Source of the DNA: an uncultured Bacilli bacterium | GTDB taxonomy: Bacteria; Bacillota_I; Bacilli_A; RF39; UBA660 | NCBI GenBank assembly: GCA_934167465.1 | Contig: CAKPKR010000001.1 | Span: 1 to 64,000 of the forward strand | Direction of reading: 5' to 3' | DNA length: 64,000 bases | In this document: positions 43,688 to 52,545 of the stretch, in pieces | Layout: every line of letters starts with the position of its first letter | Position numbering within the stretch: position 1 is the first letter of the stretch | Translations under genes and position numbers: made by a program | Notes under the pieces: generated by a model | What the model was told of the DNA's origin: nothing | The model's database searches: none | What the model saw: the letters and a program-made list of their open reading frames with translations, nothing else

Positions 43688-45713
43688 TTGTCTCTCCTAT
43701 TTGATTATTTGTCTTCTTAATTAAATCATAAACAATAATTGCATCGGAAACTGCTATTTTTTCCTCTGATATTTTATTATATTTTTCAATATAATCTGAA
43801 CTTATTGTATCATCGATATTAAGAATTTTACCTTCTCCCTTACTTTGACTATAATACATTTTATCAGTAAGCCAGTTTCCGTCAGGGAAAGTAACAACAT
43901 TTTCATCTATACTAAAGATATCGTGCCCTAAAGCATATTTATTCTTAAATCCCACCATATTTCCTAAAGTTGGTTGAACATCATACATTCCCATAACTTT
44001 AGTAACTTTTTTATTTAATAATTCATTACCACTACTGTCTTTTGTCCAAATAATTAATGGGACTGCTCTATTTAGTTCATATTCAAAATAATCGACTGCA
44101 TGATAATTTGGATCATTTTTATCTAATGGTTGATCATTTTCAAAATCGTAGTTATAAAAATAATTAAATTCTGATTTTTTTAATTTTGCATCGTGATCTC
44201 CATAAATAACAATTACAGTATTATCAAGTAATCCTTCTGCATCCATATCATCAATTAATTGTCCTAATGCTTCATCAGCATAATGAACTGATTTAAAGTA
44301 ACTGCCTAATTTAGTTCCTTCCATATAATTACTTACATGTTCTTCTTCTTCACCAGTTTCTTCATTTACTGTTTTATATTTATAATTTACTTCATAATCA
44401 CTATGTCCTTCTATCCAAGTAAATGGAGTATGGTTTGTAAGCATAATAAGTGTTCCATAGTAATTATTGTATTTTTCATTAATATTTTTTAGTTTTGGAA
44501 TAACTTGTTTGAAGAAAGATTTATCGGCTAAACCTAATCCAATTGTTTCATCAATTGTAAAGTCTTTTGTGTAACAATAGAATTTTTCATATCCAAAACT
44601 TTTATGAGCAGCTGCTCTATTCCAGAATGTACAATTATTACCGTGCATACTAAATGTATAGTAACCCATATTTTTTAAAAGTTTTTGGGTTGTAACATAA
44701 TCACGATCCCAATAACTTACAAATACAGTTCCACTACTTGCAGGCATTAATGAAGTATTTATTGTAAATTCTGTATCACTACTAGTTCCAACACTTTCTT
44801 GTGAATGGAAATTAGAAAAATATAACCCTTCACTAGCAAGTTTTCTTAAGTTTGGTGCGACATATTCACCATTGAAGCTTACATCTAAAACATAGTTTTG
44901 AATACTTTCAGCGTGAATCATTAAAATGTTTTTGCCTTTAAATATATCTGTGTATTCATTTGTTTCAGTGTTTTCTTCCTTATTATTATAATACTCTCTA
45001 AATAATTTATTCTTTTCATCATATCCAAATAATGGATTTAAGGTTGATTTTAAGGTTGCTATCAAATCGTTTATTTGATAAGTATAAACACCAAATTTCA
45101 TAACAATGTATTCTCTATTCCATTGTTTGCTAAGTCTACTAATATCCACACTAGTTAATGTTGAAATAAATAATCCTAAAAATATTACCGCTGCTACTAA
45201 TGTATTTACAGCTCTTACTTTTCCTTTTTCAATTTTACTTACTCTTGTATAATAATCTCTTTTCTTTAAACTTTTATTAACAAATAGCATAGCTACTATT
45301 TGCCATATATATGCAAAATCTTTTATTTCCATTACATTATTTACAACCGCATCACCAACATCTACTAATTGTAATGATGTTTCAAGGAGTGAGAATGATA
45401 CAAAAGATATGTAATTAGTATAATACATAGAGTTAACTACACATAATATTGTAAATACTACTGACCAAGTAAAGAAATATTTGAATTGATGTTTTGGCTT
45501 AATAAAATATCCAAAAGCACCAATTATAAGAACAATTGCTAAATCAGCTATAACTGGTTTTAAATCAAAATAATTTTTTACAGTTAGAAATCTAAGCAAA
45601 CATCCATTTATGACAGATGTTGAAACAAATGTCATAAATAATATATTTGTTTTCAAATAACTCTTTGAGTGTATTTTAAACAAATTAATAAATTCAGTAA
45701 TTTTTTTCTTCAT
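43665..45713 (-). CDS. LTA synthase family sulfatase (LtaS-like)
   Basis: 682 aa. Five membrane helices (about 25-215) followed by an extracellular sulfatase/phosphatase-fold domain. The likely catalytic Thr is in VGTSSDTEF; metal-site segments are ILMIHAESIQNYV, FSMHGNNCTFWNR and VIYGDHDAKL. Polymerises glycerol-phosphate or transfers phospho-groups to envelope glycans. Start at the ATG with GAGGTGAAATAT. Specific substrate not determinable. Confidence 0.9.
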   Translation of the reverse strand: MKKKITEFINLFKIHSKSYLKTNILFMTFVSTSVINGCLLRFLTVKNYFDLKPVIADLAIVLIIGAFGYFIKPKHQFKYFFTWSVVFTILCVVNSMYYTNYISFVSFSLLETSLQLVDVGDAVVNNVMEIKDFAYIWQIVAMLFVNKSLKKRDYYTRVSKIEKGKVRAVNTLVAAVIFLGLFISTLTSVDISRLSKQWNREYIVMKFGVYTYQINDLIATLKSTLNPLFGYDEKNKLFREYYNNKEENTETNEYTDIFKGKNILMIHAESIQNYVLDVSFNGEYVAPNLRKLASEGLYFSNFHSQESVGTSSDTEFTINTSLMPASSGTVFVSYWDRDYVTTQKLLKNMGYYTFSMHGNNCTFWNRAAAHKSFGYEKFYCYTKDFTIDETIGLGLADKSFFKQVIPKLKNINEKYNNYYGTLIMLTNHTPFTWIEGHSDYEVNYKYKTVNEETGEEEEHVSNYMEGTKLGSYFKSVHYADEALGQLIDDMDAEGLLDNTVIVIYGDHDAKLKKSEFNYFYNYDFENDQPLDKNDPNYHAVDYFEYELNRAVPLIIWTKDSSGNELLNKKVTKVMGMYDVQPTLGNMVGFKNKYALGHDIFSIDENVVTFPDGNWLTDKMYYSQSKGEGKILNIDDTISSDYIEKYNKISEEKIAVSDAIIVYDLIKKTNNQIGETNEKEKTN

Positions 45714-45769
45714 ATATTTCACCTCAAAATACTACTTAAGAGTATATCACTTTTTTTTATAATAATCAA

Positions 45770-45813
45770 TTTAAAAGGACAAATTTTCATCTTTAAAAGG
45801 ACAAATTTTCATC
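45770..45813. repeat. 22-bp tandem duplication at a gene end
   Basis: Two identical 22-bp units (45770-45791, 45792-45813) beginning TTTAAAAGGACAAATTTTCA. The second reaches into the stop codon of the 45809 gene. It may be slippage-generated; no role apparent. Confidence 0.9.
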
Positions 45814-46126
45814 TTGCCCTTCTATTATAAAGTTTAATTTTTTGTTTATTTTTTTCATTTATATTATTTGGTAACTTTAGTGGGTTATAACCATAATGAG
45901 GTGGTAAATCTATATTATGGTAGATTGTAATATTCAAACATTTTATCTTTTTTATAGCACAAAAGTTAGATATAAATCCTATTTTTCTTAGTACATCATT
46001 ACTAATTGTAATGTTTCTATAATCGTCTACACTAATAAGTTTACCTACAATTTGTTTTTCTATACCGTTTTCTATATATATTACTGTTACTTTTTTACCA
46101 ATGAATTTTTTAAGTATTTTAAACAT
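45809..46126 (-). CDS. Small Sm-like-fold candidate protein downstream of yqeH
   Basis: 105 aa. First 60 residues (KKVTVIYIENG, IVGKLISVDDYRNITISND) have the strand pattern of Sm/SH3-like barrels; the tail is basic (KNKQKIKLYNRRAR). No named family. It overlaps the yqeH stop (TAATG), so it belongs to the yqeG-yqeH operon and could be RNA- or ribosome-related by context. Confidence 0.6.
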   Translation of the reverse strand: MFKILKKFIGKKVTVIYIENGIEKQIVGKLISVDDYRNITISNDVLRKIGFISNFCAIKKIKCLNITIYHNIDLPPHYGYNPLKLPNNINEKNKQKIKLYNRRAR

Positions 46127-47088
46127 TAAATCAAACTACGTCTGGTATAGATTAAATAATCATTTTTAGTACTAATTTTAATTGTTTCATTTTTAGTTAC
46201 CTTAATAAATCCTATCCCACTTATAACTATATCCTCATTTTTTTTAACTCTTATTACTTTTTCATTTAATATTTTTTTATTATCATTATATTTTCTTTCT
46301 ATTTTTAGATTGTTTGAAAAATAAAGTGTTAAATTATTATCAGATGATTCTATTTTTATGATATCTTCAATGTATATATATTGTTTATTATGAACTTGAT
46401 ATGTGATTGGTTTTATTTCTTTTTTAGGAATTACTTTTTTTAATAAATTGACATCAATGTTACTATTATCTAATATACCAGGTGTATCTACTAATGTTAA
46501 TTCATCATTTATAATTATTTCTAATGTATTTAATGTTGTTGATGGTAAATTACTAGTTGTAATATTTATATTTTTTTTAGAATAATTATGAACAAATTTA
46601 TTAATTAATGTTGATTTCCCTGAATTGGTGTAACCTACTATATATACTTTATTTGATTTTTTATATTTATTTATTTTTTCATATAACAAATCAAAGTTAT
46701 AATTTTTATTACTGCTTACAACTAGCGAATCAATATAGTTTATTCCATAATTATATGAAAGAAATTTCTCGTCTTGTATTTTATAAGAAAATATGTCTTT
46801 TTTAGTTAATACTAATAGTATATTATTATTTAGGTATTCAGTTATTTGTTTTAGATTAAAAGGTACATTAAATAAATCTACTAATAAGACAACTAAATCT
46901 TTTGTTTTATTTATATCTTTTAAAATATCGATAAAATCGTCATTATTTTTTTCTATAAATTTATATTCGTTATAGTTTTTAATTCTAAAACATCTCTCAC
47001 ATAAATCGTTATTAATATTAGCTGTATACCCTTCAATTTTATCGTTTGAATCTTGTAAAAAGGCTCCACAACCTTTACATTTTTTCAT
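46126..47088 (-). CDS. yqeH: Ribosome biogenesis GTPase YqeH
   Basis: 320 aa. N-terminal zinc finger (CKGCGAFLQ, CERCFRIKNYN) and circularly permuted GTPase: G4 LTKKDIF precedes G1 GYTNSGKST and G3 VDTPGI. This is the YqeH arrangement, needed for 30S subunit assembly. Somewhat shorter than Bacillus YqeH (366 aa). Overlaps yqeG by 14 bp. Confidence 0.95.
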   Translation of the reverse strand: MKKCKGCGAFLQDSNDKIEGYTANINNDLCERCFRIKNYNEYKFIEKNNDDFIDILKDINKTKDLVVLLVDLFNVPFNLKQITEYLNNNILLVLTKKDIFSYKIQDEKFLSYNYGINYIDSLVVSSNKNYNFDLLYEKINKYKKSNKVYIVGYTNSGKSTLINKFVHNYSKKNINITTSNLPSTTLNTLEIIINDELTLVDTPGILDNSNIDVNLLKKVIPKKEIKPITYQVHNKQYIYIEDIIKIESSDNNLTLYFSNNLKIERKYNDNKKILNEKVIRVKKNEDIVISGIGFIKVTKNETIKISTKNDYLIYTRRSLI

Positions 47089-47599
47089 CGTAGAACCTTC
47101 CTTTAAATAAATCCATTTTTCTTAGTTTTTTTATTATTCTTTTTTCTCTCAAACGACCAATTTTAGTCCATATTGGATCATAGTCACTTATTGGATTAAC
47201 TAATATAGATATAATTCCTACATTATTTCCACCTTTTATATCTGTTACTATTTGATCACCTATTATTGCTACTTCATTTTCATTAAATTTATTTTTGTGC
47301 AAGAACTTTAAAAATTTGGTACTAGATGGTTTGTTAGCATTTGCTACATAATTTATTCCAAGTTCGTTTGCAAATTTACTTACACGACATTTAGGGCTAT
47401 TTGAAAATATAAATATATCAAATTCTTTTTTTATTTTTTCAAATAATTCTTTTACTTCTACCATACATTCTTTTTTATTATAAGGAGCTATAGTATTGTC
47501 TAAATCAAATAATAAGCATTTTACACCTTTTGATTTTAATAAATCATAGTTTATTTTAAAAATACTTTCTTGATAAACATCAGGTACATATTGTTCCAT
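47075..47599 (-). CDS. yqeG: YqeG family HAD-superfamily phosphatase
   Basis: 174 aa. MEQYVPDVYQESIFKINYDL start and HAD motif LLFDLDNTIAPYN, then FSNSPK and AIIGDQIVTDIKGGN. Forms the conserved yqeG-yqeH pair. ATG at 47599 with GAGGAGTGAT. Substrate unknown. Confidence 0.93.
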   Translation of the reverse strand: MEQYVPDVYQESIFKINYDLLKSKGVKCLLFDLDNTIAPYNKKECMVEVKELFEKIKKEFDIFIFSNSPKCRVSKFANELGINYVANANKPSSTKFLKFLHKNKFNENEVAIIGDQIVTDIKGGNNVGIISILVNPISDYDPIWTKIGRLREKRIIKKLRKMDLFKGRFYDEKM

Positions 47600-47625
47600 T
47601 TTATCACTCCTCACATCATGTAATA

Positions 47626-47654
47626 ATTTTAACACACATTATTTTAATTTACAA
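47626..47654 (-). promoter_or_regulatory. Promoter of yqeG-yqeH
   Basis: Minus strand TTGTAA (47649-47654), 17-bp spacer, TAAAAT (47626-47631). Confidence 0.6.
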
Positions 47655-47712
47655 TAAAATAGAATATACAATTATTTTTTTTATTTATTATTGATTATGA
47701 TTAATAAGCATA

Positions 47713-47744
47713 ATCAAAACTTCATTATTTAAAATGAAGTTTAT
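47713..47744 (-). terminator. Terminator after the truncated nuclease gene
   Basis: Minus-strand AAACTTCATT/AATGAAGTTTT hairpin. The same sequence ends mutM (22018-22045). Confidence 0.7.
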
Positions 47745-47750
47745 TAAATA

Positions 47751-48554
47751 TTATAATTTTTCTATTTCTTCTTTTGATAGGGTGGTTATTTTCATTATAG
47801 TTTCTATTGGTATCTTCTCTTCAAGCATTTTTTTAGCTATTTCAATACTTTTATTTATTGAACCTGTTTGTAAGCCCTTTTGTAAGCCTTTTTGTAATCC
47901 TTTTTGTTCTGCTTCATACATTCTGGAGTTATAGATTTTTCTTTCATCTTCTTCATGACTCATATATTGATAAAATTCTGGATCTTTATTCAATTTCTCT
48001 AATTTATCCATATATTCTCCTACCACCTTTTCTTTTTTTGAGAATTTCTTTAGTTCTTCTAGTCCTAAGTCTAGCATTACTAAATATTTCTCATTCTTTA
48101 TTTCCTTTTTTTCATTGTACCATAACTCTCTATAATAATCCATATTTATCTCATAGATATATAAATTTTTTATATATTCTTTTCCTTCTTTATCTCTTAG
48201 TTTATATACTCTCATTTTTTCTTTATCTTTTAAATTGTATGACAAATTTATTTGGATTATATCGGTATCTTCATTATATGTTTCTCCTACTATGGTATGT
48301 GATGAATATATATTAAATATAAATGATGCATTTCTTGGCCTTAAATAGTTTTCTTCAGCATTTGAATTTACTTCTATTCCTATTTTTTTACCTTTTACAT
48401 ATATTAATGCATCTAAATATTTCCTTTTTATATTTATATTATTACTATTTAATTCGCTTGGTTCTAGTTCTATTTTATCAATTTCTGTTTTTAGTATTGT
48501 TTCTAATAATCCTTTTAATAAATGTTTATTTTGTTCATTTAAAAATATTTCTTT
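47751..48554 (-). pseudogene. Rpn-type PD-(D/E)XK nuclease gene, 5'-truncated
   Basis: An open frame without start runs from a junction near 48554 to 47751. It encodes KEIFLNEQNKHLLKGLLETI, then a nuclease-like KRKYLDALIYVKGKKIGIEV segment and the family's C-terminal part (DPEFYQYMSHEEDER, repeated QKGLQKGLQ, IPIETIMKITTLSKEEIE). This is the Rpn/PDDEXK transposase family of Firmicutes. About 25-30 N-terminal residues are missing; the junction is with a truncated secreted-protein gene in another frame. An internal TTG at 48245 could give a fragment only. Confidence 0.8.
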
Positions 48555-49009
48555 GAATGTGGTCCTTTACTCGCTGTTCCGGTATTCCATAATTTATATC
48601 TAAATCTAGGTATCCAGACAAAATATGATTCAATTGAACTTTCAGGTATCGTATCTCCTACTTTATATGATCCACTTAATAATATTACTGCATTCGCCCA
48701 TAATTTATCACAATAGTTATACCAATTACTATTTGTATCAGCATATTTTACTGTTCCATTATTACTTATTGTGACTGGTATCATTCCACTACCTAAAGTT
48801 GGAGGTGCAACCTTACTTGAACATCCACCACTATTCATATTATTATATAATTCGTTTAAAGCTTCACTAACATTCATACTTGTTCCATCACTGGCATTGT
48901 ATACTACATCACTTGCTTTATATATTGTTGCAGCATATACTCCTATACCACAACTCATTATACATAATATTACTATTAAAATTATTTTATTTTTTATTAT
49001 TTTTTTCAT
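48539..49009 (-). pseudogene. Truncated secreted-protein gene (family member 3)
   Basis: 156 aa. Nearly identical to the first about 150 residues of the protein at 20578 (same signal peptide, YKASDVVYNASDGTS module, FVWIPRFRYKLW), then breaks after KGPHS and ends in four unrelated residues at the junction with the nuclease remnant. The FGE-like domain is lost. Promoter with G10 tract intact. Product could still be exported as a fragment; most likely a pseudogene. Confidence 0.8.
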
Positions 49010-49031
49010 TTATAACACCTATCCTACTTAG

Positions 49032-49062
49032 ATTATACCCCCCCCCCAGGCGTAAAAATCAA
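49032..49062 (-). promoter_or_regulatory. Poly-G-spacer promoter, copy 3
   Basis: Minus strand: TTGATT (49057-49062), nine bases, ten G (49038-49047), TATAAT (49032-49037). The 5' untranslated sequence is identical to that of the 6925 gene. Confidence 0.75.
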
Positions 49063-49222
49063 GCAGAAATTTTGTTCGTATTATATATAAATTTTTAAAT
49101 TAATCTATACAACTTTTTTCAAATTAAAATATACAATATTTTTGTAAATTTAAACATTTTTTCAGTTTATAACTCAATTACTAGCTATAATATTTTTTTA
49201 ATTTATTTTAAATTAAAAACCA

Positions 49223-49237
49223 TTTACTAATAGTAAA
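49223..49237. promoter_or_regulatory. Palindrome next to the promoter of the HTH gene
   Basis: TTTACTA-A-TAGTAAA, directly followed by TATGATAAA (possible -10) and 35 bp before the ATG. A candidate operator, perhaps for the HTH protein itself. The preceding 49080-49220 is AT-rich without a gene. Confidence 0.45.
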
Positions 49238-49271
49238 TTATGATAAAATTCAAGAATATTAGGAGGAGCGT

Positions 49272-49514
49272 ATGAGAGAATTACCACATTTAGAAAAAGA
49301 TGATTGGAAAAACAAGGGAATTGATTTTTGGAAAAATTATTTTGATGCTTTAGCGGAAATTTTATTTGCTTCTAGTGAAAAAATTCCTAAAACTCAAAAA
49401 AATATAATTGAAATGTCTAACAAAATTGGAATTAAACCTACTGCTAGATATTTTAATATTGAACCATCACAAGTAAGATATTATAAAAAAAAATCACTTT
49501 ATAAAAGTGATTAG
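49272..49514 (+). CDS. Small protein with C-terminal helix-turn-helix-like segment
   Basis: 80 aa, plus strand, strong AGGAGGAG ribosome binding site. First half is tryptophan-containing and helical; the segment IGIKPTARYFNIEPSQVRYY looks like a helix-turn-helix of the transposase/psq type. No named family. A palindrome lies over its promoter, and a terminator hairpin includes its end. Confidence 0.6.
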   Translation: MRELPHLEKDDWKNKGIDFWKNYFDALAEILFASSEKIPKTQKNIIEMSNKIGIKPTARYFNIEPSQVRYYKKKSLYKSD

Positions 49515-49518
49515 TCAT
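49489..49518 (+). terminator. Hairpin at the end of the HTH gene
   Basis: AATCACTTT/AAAGTGATT hairpin overlapping the stop codon, followed by a modest T-rich stretch. Confidence 0.5.
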
Positions 49519-49570
49519 TTATTATATTCAATAAAACTAGTTATTAATAATATATATTAGGTGAATATTT

Positions 49571-49744
49571 ATGAATAATCTATGGTGTGGTAAAGGAAAA
49601 TGGTTCATTCTATTTATAATTTTTTCCTTTATATTATTTTGGCAATTAATTATCACTTTTTTTATTATAACTAGATTTAATTTATTTATTTTATTTTTAC
49701 TTACTTTATTTGTTTTGTATTGTGTCATTAGAATAATATGGTGA
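49571..49744 (+). CDS. 57-aa tryptophan-containing membrane peptide
   Basis: Starts MNNLWCGKGKWFILFIIF after AGGTGAATATTT and contains two hydrophobic helices (about 12-32 and 36-57), ending IIW. It is convergent with the gene at 49706 and overlaps it by 39 bp. No family recognised. The ribosome binding site and composition support a real small protein, but it may be chance in this AT-rich DNA. Confidence 0.45.
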   Translation: MNNLWCGKGKWFILFIIFSFILFWQLIITFFIITRFNLFILFLLTLFVLYCVIRIIW

Positions 49745-50596
49745 AATTAAATTATCTGTTTTATATAAATAATCTAGTAACTTTCCTACCTTTTTTGTCA
49801 TTTCATACTCGGTTGTATCAAATTCTATTTTATCGGGTAATGAAATAAGTATAAAAAGCAATTTTCTTTCTTCACTTAATAATGGATAATCTTTTTCATA
49901 TAATCTAAGTAATGAACTAAAATCAAAATCTAAAGAGTGTTTTTTATATAATTTATAAAAGTCAAATATTGGTATATCTATTTTAGATTTTTCCCAACTA
50001 ATTAAATAAGCATCAGAATTTCTAATAAAATGATCTAATTCCAAATTGTTATGAAGTACAACATATCGTTGTTTTTTTTTATCTTTAACCATTTCATACC
50101 ATTCTTCTAATTCATATTTTGAAAAACTTAAACTATTAAAGATTTTAGAAATACCACGAGCTAAAAGATATTCACTTGGACTCATATATTCTTTAGTTTC
50201 AATTATTGTAATAATATCTGTATAATAACTATATAAATATTCGATATTATTAGTTATATCTTCATATATTTTTTTAAACTCATCATCTGTTATTTCTTTA
50301 TAATATGTTGTCTTATTATGAAGTAAAGCAATTAATCTAATCATATCAGACATTTTCTGTTCATTAGGCATTTCAATACTATCAACATAGTCTAATATTT
50401 CATAATCATCATCAATTGTAATATTAGGAAAATAATTAAAATCTCTTGATCTTAAATACTCATAAATATTACTATTTTTAGTTTCTTTTATTACTTTTTT
50501 ACCTTTATTAGTATCAACTAATATAACTTTGCCATTCTTACGATAAGATCTAGTTTTTAGATTATTTTTTTTTAAGATTTCAGCAATTTCTAACAA
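49706..50596 (-). CDS. ysxE: YsxE/CotS-type kinase-fold protein
   Basis: 296 aa. Aminoglycoside-phosphotransferase-like fold: MLEIAEILKKNNLK, catalytic-loop-like VVLHNNLELDHFIRN and metal-site-like YLISWEKSKIDIPIFDFYKLY. In Bacillus ysxE follows spoVID; the order is the same here. The catalytic Asp of true kinases is replaced in the HNN segment, so it may be a pseudokinase. Family by pattern and synteny. Confidence 0.78.
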   Translation of the reverse strand: MLEIAEILKKNNLKTRSYRKNGKVILVDTNKGKKVIKETKNSNIYEYLRSRDFNYFPNITIDDDYEILDYVDSIEMPNEQKMSDMIRLIALLHNKTTYYKEITDDEFKKIYEDITNNIEYLYSYYTDIITIIETKEYMSPSEYLLARGISKIFNSLSFSKYELEEWYEMVKDKKKQRYVVLHNNLELDHFIRNSDAYLISWEKSKIDIPIFDFYKLYKKHSLDFDFSSLLRLYEKDYPLLSEERKLLFILISLPDKIEFDTTEYEMTKKVGKLLDYLYKTDNLISPYYSNDTIQNK

Positions 50597-51174
50597 GGAA
50601 TAATAATTTTATCTCCTATTTTAATTTCACTTAAATCGTTATATCCTAAAAGTATTTCTTTAGTTGTTTCATATTTATTAATTATTTGCTCTAATGTATC
50701 TCCTTCTCTTACGATATATACGGTATAGCTTCTATATGTATCATCTTTTGCATCTAAATTTAATATATCTTCAGCCTCAATACATCTTTCTTTTTTTTCT
50801 TCCATATTTTCCTCTTTAGTTTCTTCTCTAACTTCTTCTTTGATTATTTCCCTTTCTTCTAATCCTTCAACAGAAACATCAATGTTCACTTCTAGAGCAT
50901 TATTATTGATTGTTTCATAATAAAAATCATCGATATCAATTACTGCTTTATCTAATATATATTTATCATCAAGCGCTACTGTAAATGGTAATTCATATTT
51001 AAATGGCTCTGTATTTATACTTGCCTCTGTTAATTTGTATTCACCACTTACAACAAACATTCCCTTAATAGAATGTTCTTCTTTATTTAAGTCATGATCT
51101 AATGATATTGAAATTATTTCAGCAACATTAGTATTAAATTTAATTTCTTTTTTAAATGGAATTATTTTTTTCAT
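50590..51174 (-). CDS. spoVID: SpoVID-like protein with C-terminal LysM domain
   Basis: 194 aa. N-terminal part (MKKIIPFKKEIKFNTNVAEI, SIKGMFVVSGEY) matches the SpoVID/SafA-partner domain; an acidic E/K-rich linker (about 108-135) precedes a LysM domain (YTVYIVREGDTLEQIINKYE..LSEIKIGDKIIIPC). SpoVID anchors the spore coat in Bacillus. Much shorter than Bacillus SpoVID (575 aa) because the linker is reduced. Overlaps ysxE by 7 bp. Confidence 0.85.
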   Translation of the reverse strand: MKKIIPFKKEIKFNTNVAEIISISLDHDLNKEEHSIKGMFVVSGEYKLTEASINTEPFKYELPFTVALDDKYILDKAVIDIDDFYYETINNNALEVNIDVSVEGLEEREIIKEEVREETKEENMEEKKERCIEAEDILNLDAKDDTYRSYTVYIVREGDTLEQIINKYETTKEILLGYNDLSEIKIGDKIIIPC

Positions 51175-51205
51175 AGTATCCTCCTATTCATAGTAAAATA
51201 TATAA

Positions 51206-51240
51206 TAAAAAAAAGATAAATATTACTAATATTTACCTTT
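51206..51240 (-). terminator. Terminator after the lon-51226 operon
   Basis: Minus-strand GGTAAATATT/AATATTTATC hairpin with loop AGT followed by eight T. Confidence 0.8.
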
Positions 51241-52545
51241 TTCTAGTTTTTTTAATAATTTTTTATATTGTTTATAATAATTTCTACTATTTAAGTTTCC
51301 TAATTTATATTCATCCATTATTTTATTTATTGTTTTTATAACTTTATCATAAATTTCCTTGTTTTTAAACATTAGAGGACATTCTTTTAAATACTTTTCA
51401 ATAGTTAAATAATAATCATCATTATAAATAAAATGTTTTAAGTATTTTTCATCATATTCTTTATCACACAATAATGATTCTAGAAAATTAAAATCTAAAT
51501 TAATTGTTTCTAAATATTCATCTATCAAAAAAGGTTTAGTTATTATGTGTGGTATTTCTTTATATAGATTTTTTTCATATAAATATGTAATTGTGAAACC
51601 ATATTCACTTAATTCCATACTATTTAATATGCATAAATATTCATTATATTTATTTATATCTATATTTTTAATGTTATTTTTAAATTCATTCATTATATTA
51701 ATTATTCTTTTTACCATAACACTATTACAAACTTTTTTAACATTATAATCATCAATTAGCATATATAAATATGAAAGAATTAGTGGGTTTGTATAATCAA
51801 CATTTGCTTTTTCATTTAAAATTATCATTTTTTCAAATATAGCATTATAATATATTCTCTCAAATTTTTTTAAATTAAAATTATCATTTTTACTCTTTTT
51901 ATTAAGATTTATCACTTTATTATATAAATTATTATTTATTTTCATAAATTTTTCTGATATATTTATATTTTTATTATATTCTAATGTAAATAATATTTTC
52001 TTATTATAACTTTTATCCGCTACCAAATAAGGAAACATATTCATAAATTTGTTTAAAAATAATAAATAATCTATGTTACCTGCATATTTTTTTATAAATA
52101 TTTCTTTAAATTGTTCAAAATCCAAATTTAAATATAATACAATTGAATAGTCTTCTTTGACAGATTCTTCAATATCTTTTTTATTCCAAATAAATGCTTT
52201 ATTTTTTAAGTTTTCATCAATTAAATTATATTTATATAAAAATTCGTTATTATAAAATTCGTTAGATGGATATTCTTTTAACATATTATATAAATTAATT
52301 ATATTGGTAACTTCATTATTTTGAGTATTACTACTTATATAATTGATTAATTTTCCTAATTTTTCATACATCTCTTCTGTATATAAATTTTTATCAATAT
52401 TAGCTTCTAAAATTGTTTCCAAAGTATATAAGAAAATGTCACTTAAAATTACTATCCTATATTCTTCAAAATCAACATCGGAAAACATCATATAATTTAT
52501 AAAATAAAAATCTATAGCTACCTCTTTATAGTTATTATTATTCAC
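51226..52545 (-). CDS. Uncharacterised 439-aa protein translationally coupled to lon
   Basis: Starts with GTG in TAGTG overlapping the lon stop, ribosome binding site AGGAGG formed by the end of lon. Soluble, helical, rich in N, K, Y and I; no motif, signal or membrane segment seen, and no family recognised. Tight coupling suggests a role with Lon or simple co-expression. Confidence 0.75.
   Translation of the reverse strand: MNNNNYKEVAIDFYFINYMMFSDVDFEEYRIVILSDIFLYTLETILEANIDKNLYTEEMYEKLGKLINYISSNTQNNEVTNIINLYNMLKEYPSNEFYNNEFLYKYNLIDENLKNKAFIWNKKDIEESVKEDYSIVLYLNLDFEQFKEIFIKKYAGNIDYLLFLNKFMNMFPYLVADKSYNKKILFTLEYNKNINISEKFMKINNNLYNKVINLNKKSKNDNFNLKKFERIYYNAIFEKMIILNEKANVDYTNPLILSYLYMLIDDYNVKKVCNSVMVKRIINIMNEFKNNIKNIDINKYNEYLCILNSMELSEYGFTITYLYEKNLYKEIPHIITKPFLIDEYLETINLDFNFLESLLCDKEYDEKYLKHFIYNDDYYLTIEKYLKECPLMFKNKEIYDKVIKTINKIMDEYKLGNLNSRNYYKQYKKLLKKLEKGKY

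Noticed and set aside
47695..47718. TGATTATG/CATAATCA hairpin as a separate terminator
   Set aside because: Not followed by a T-run on either strand; probably incidental next to the real terminator at 47713-47744.
47858..48316. Long plus-strand open frame (152 aa) opposite the nuclease remnant
   Set aside because: Leucine/tyrosine-rich antisense shadow of the nuclease gene, no ribosome binding site, no domain. Same reasoning for 21531-21962, 7629-7952 and 21018-21308 opposite the secreted-protein genes.
49537..49728. Minus-strand 63-aa frame
   Set aside because: Antisense to the better supported plus-strand 57-aa peptide; no ribosome binding site, overlaps the end of the ysxE-like gene.
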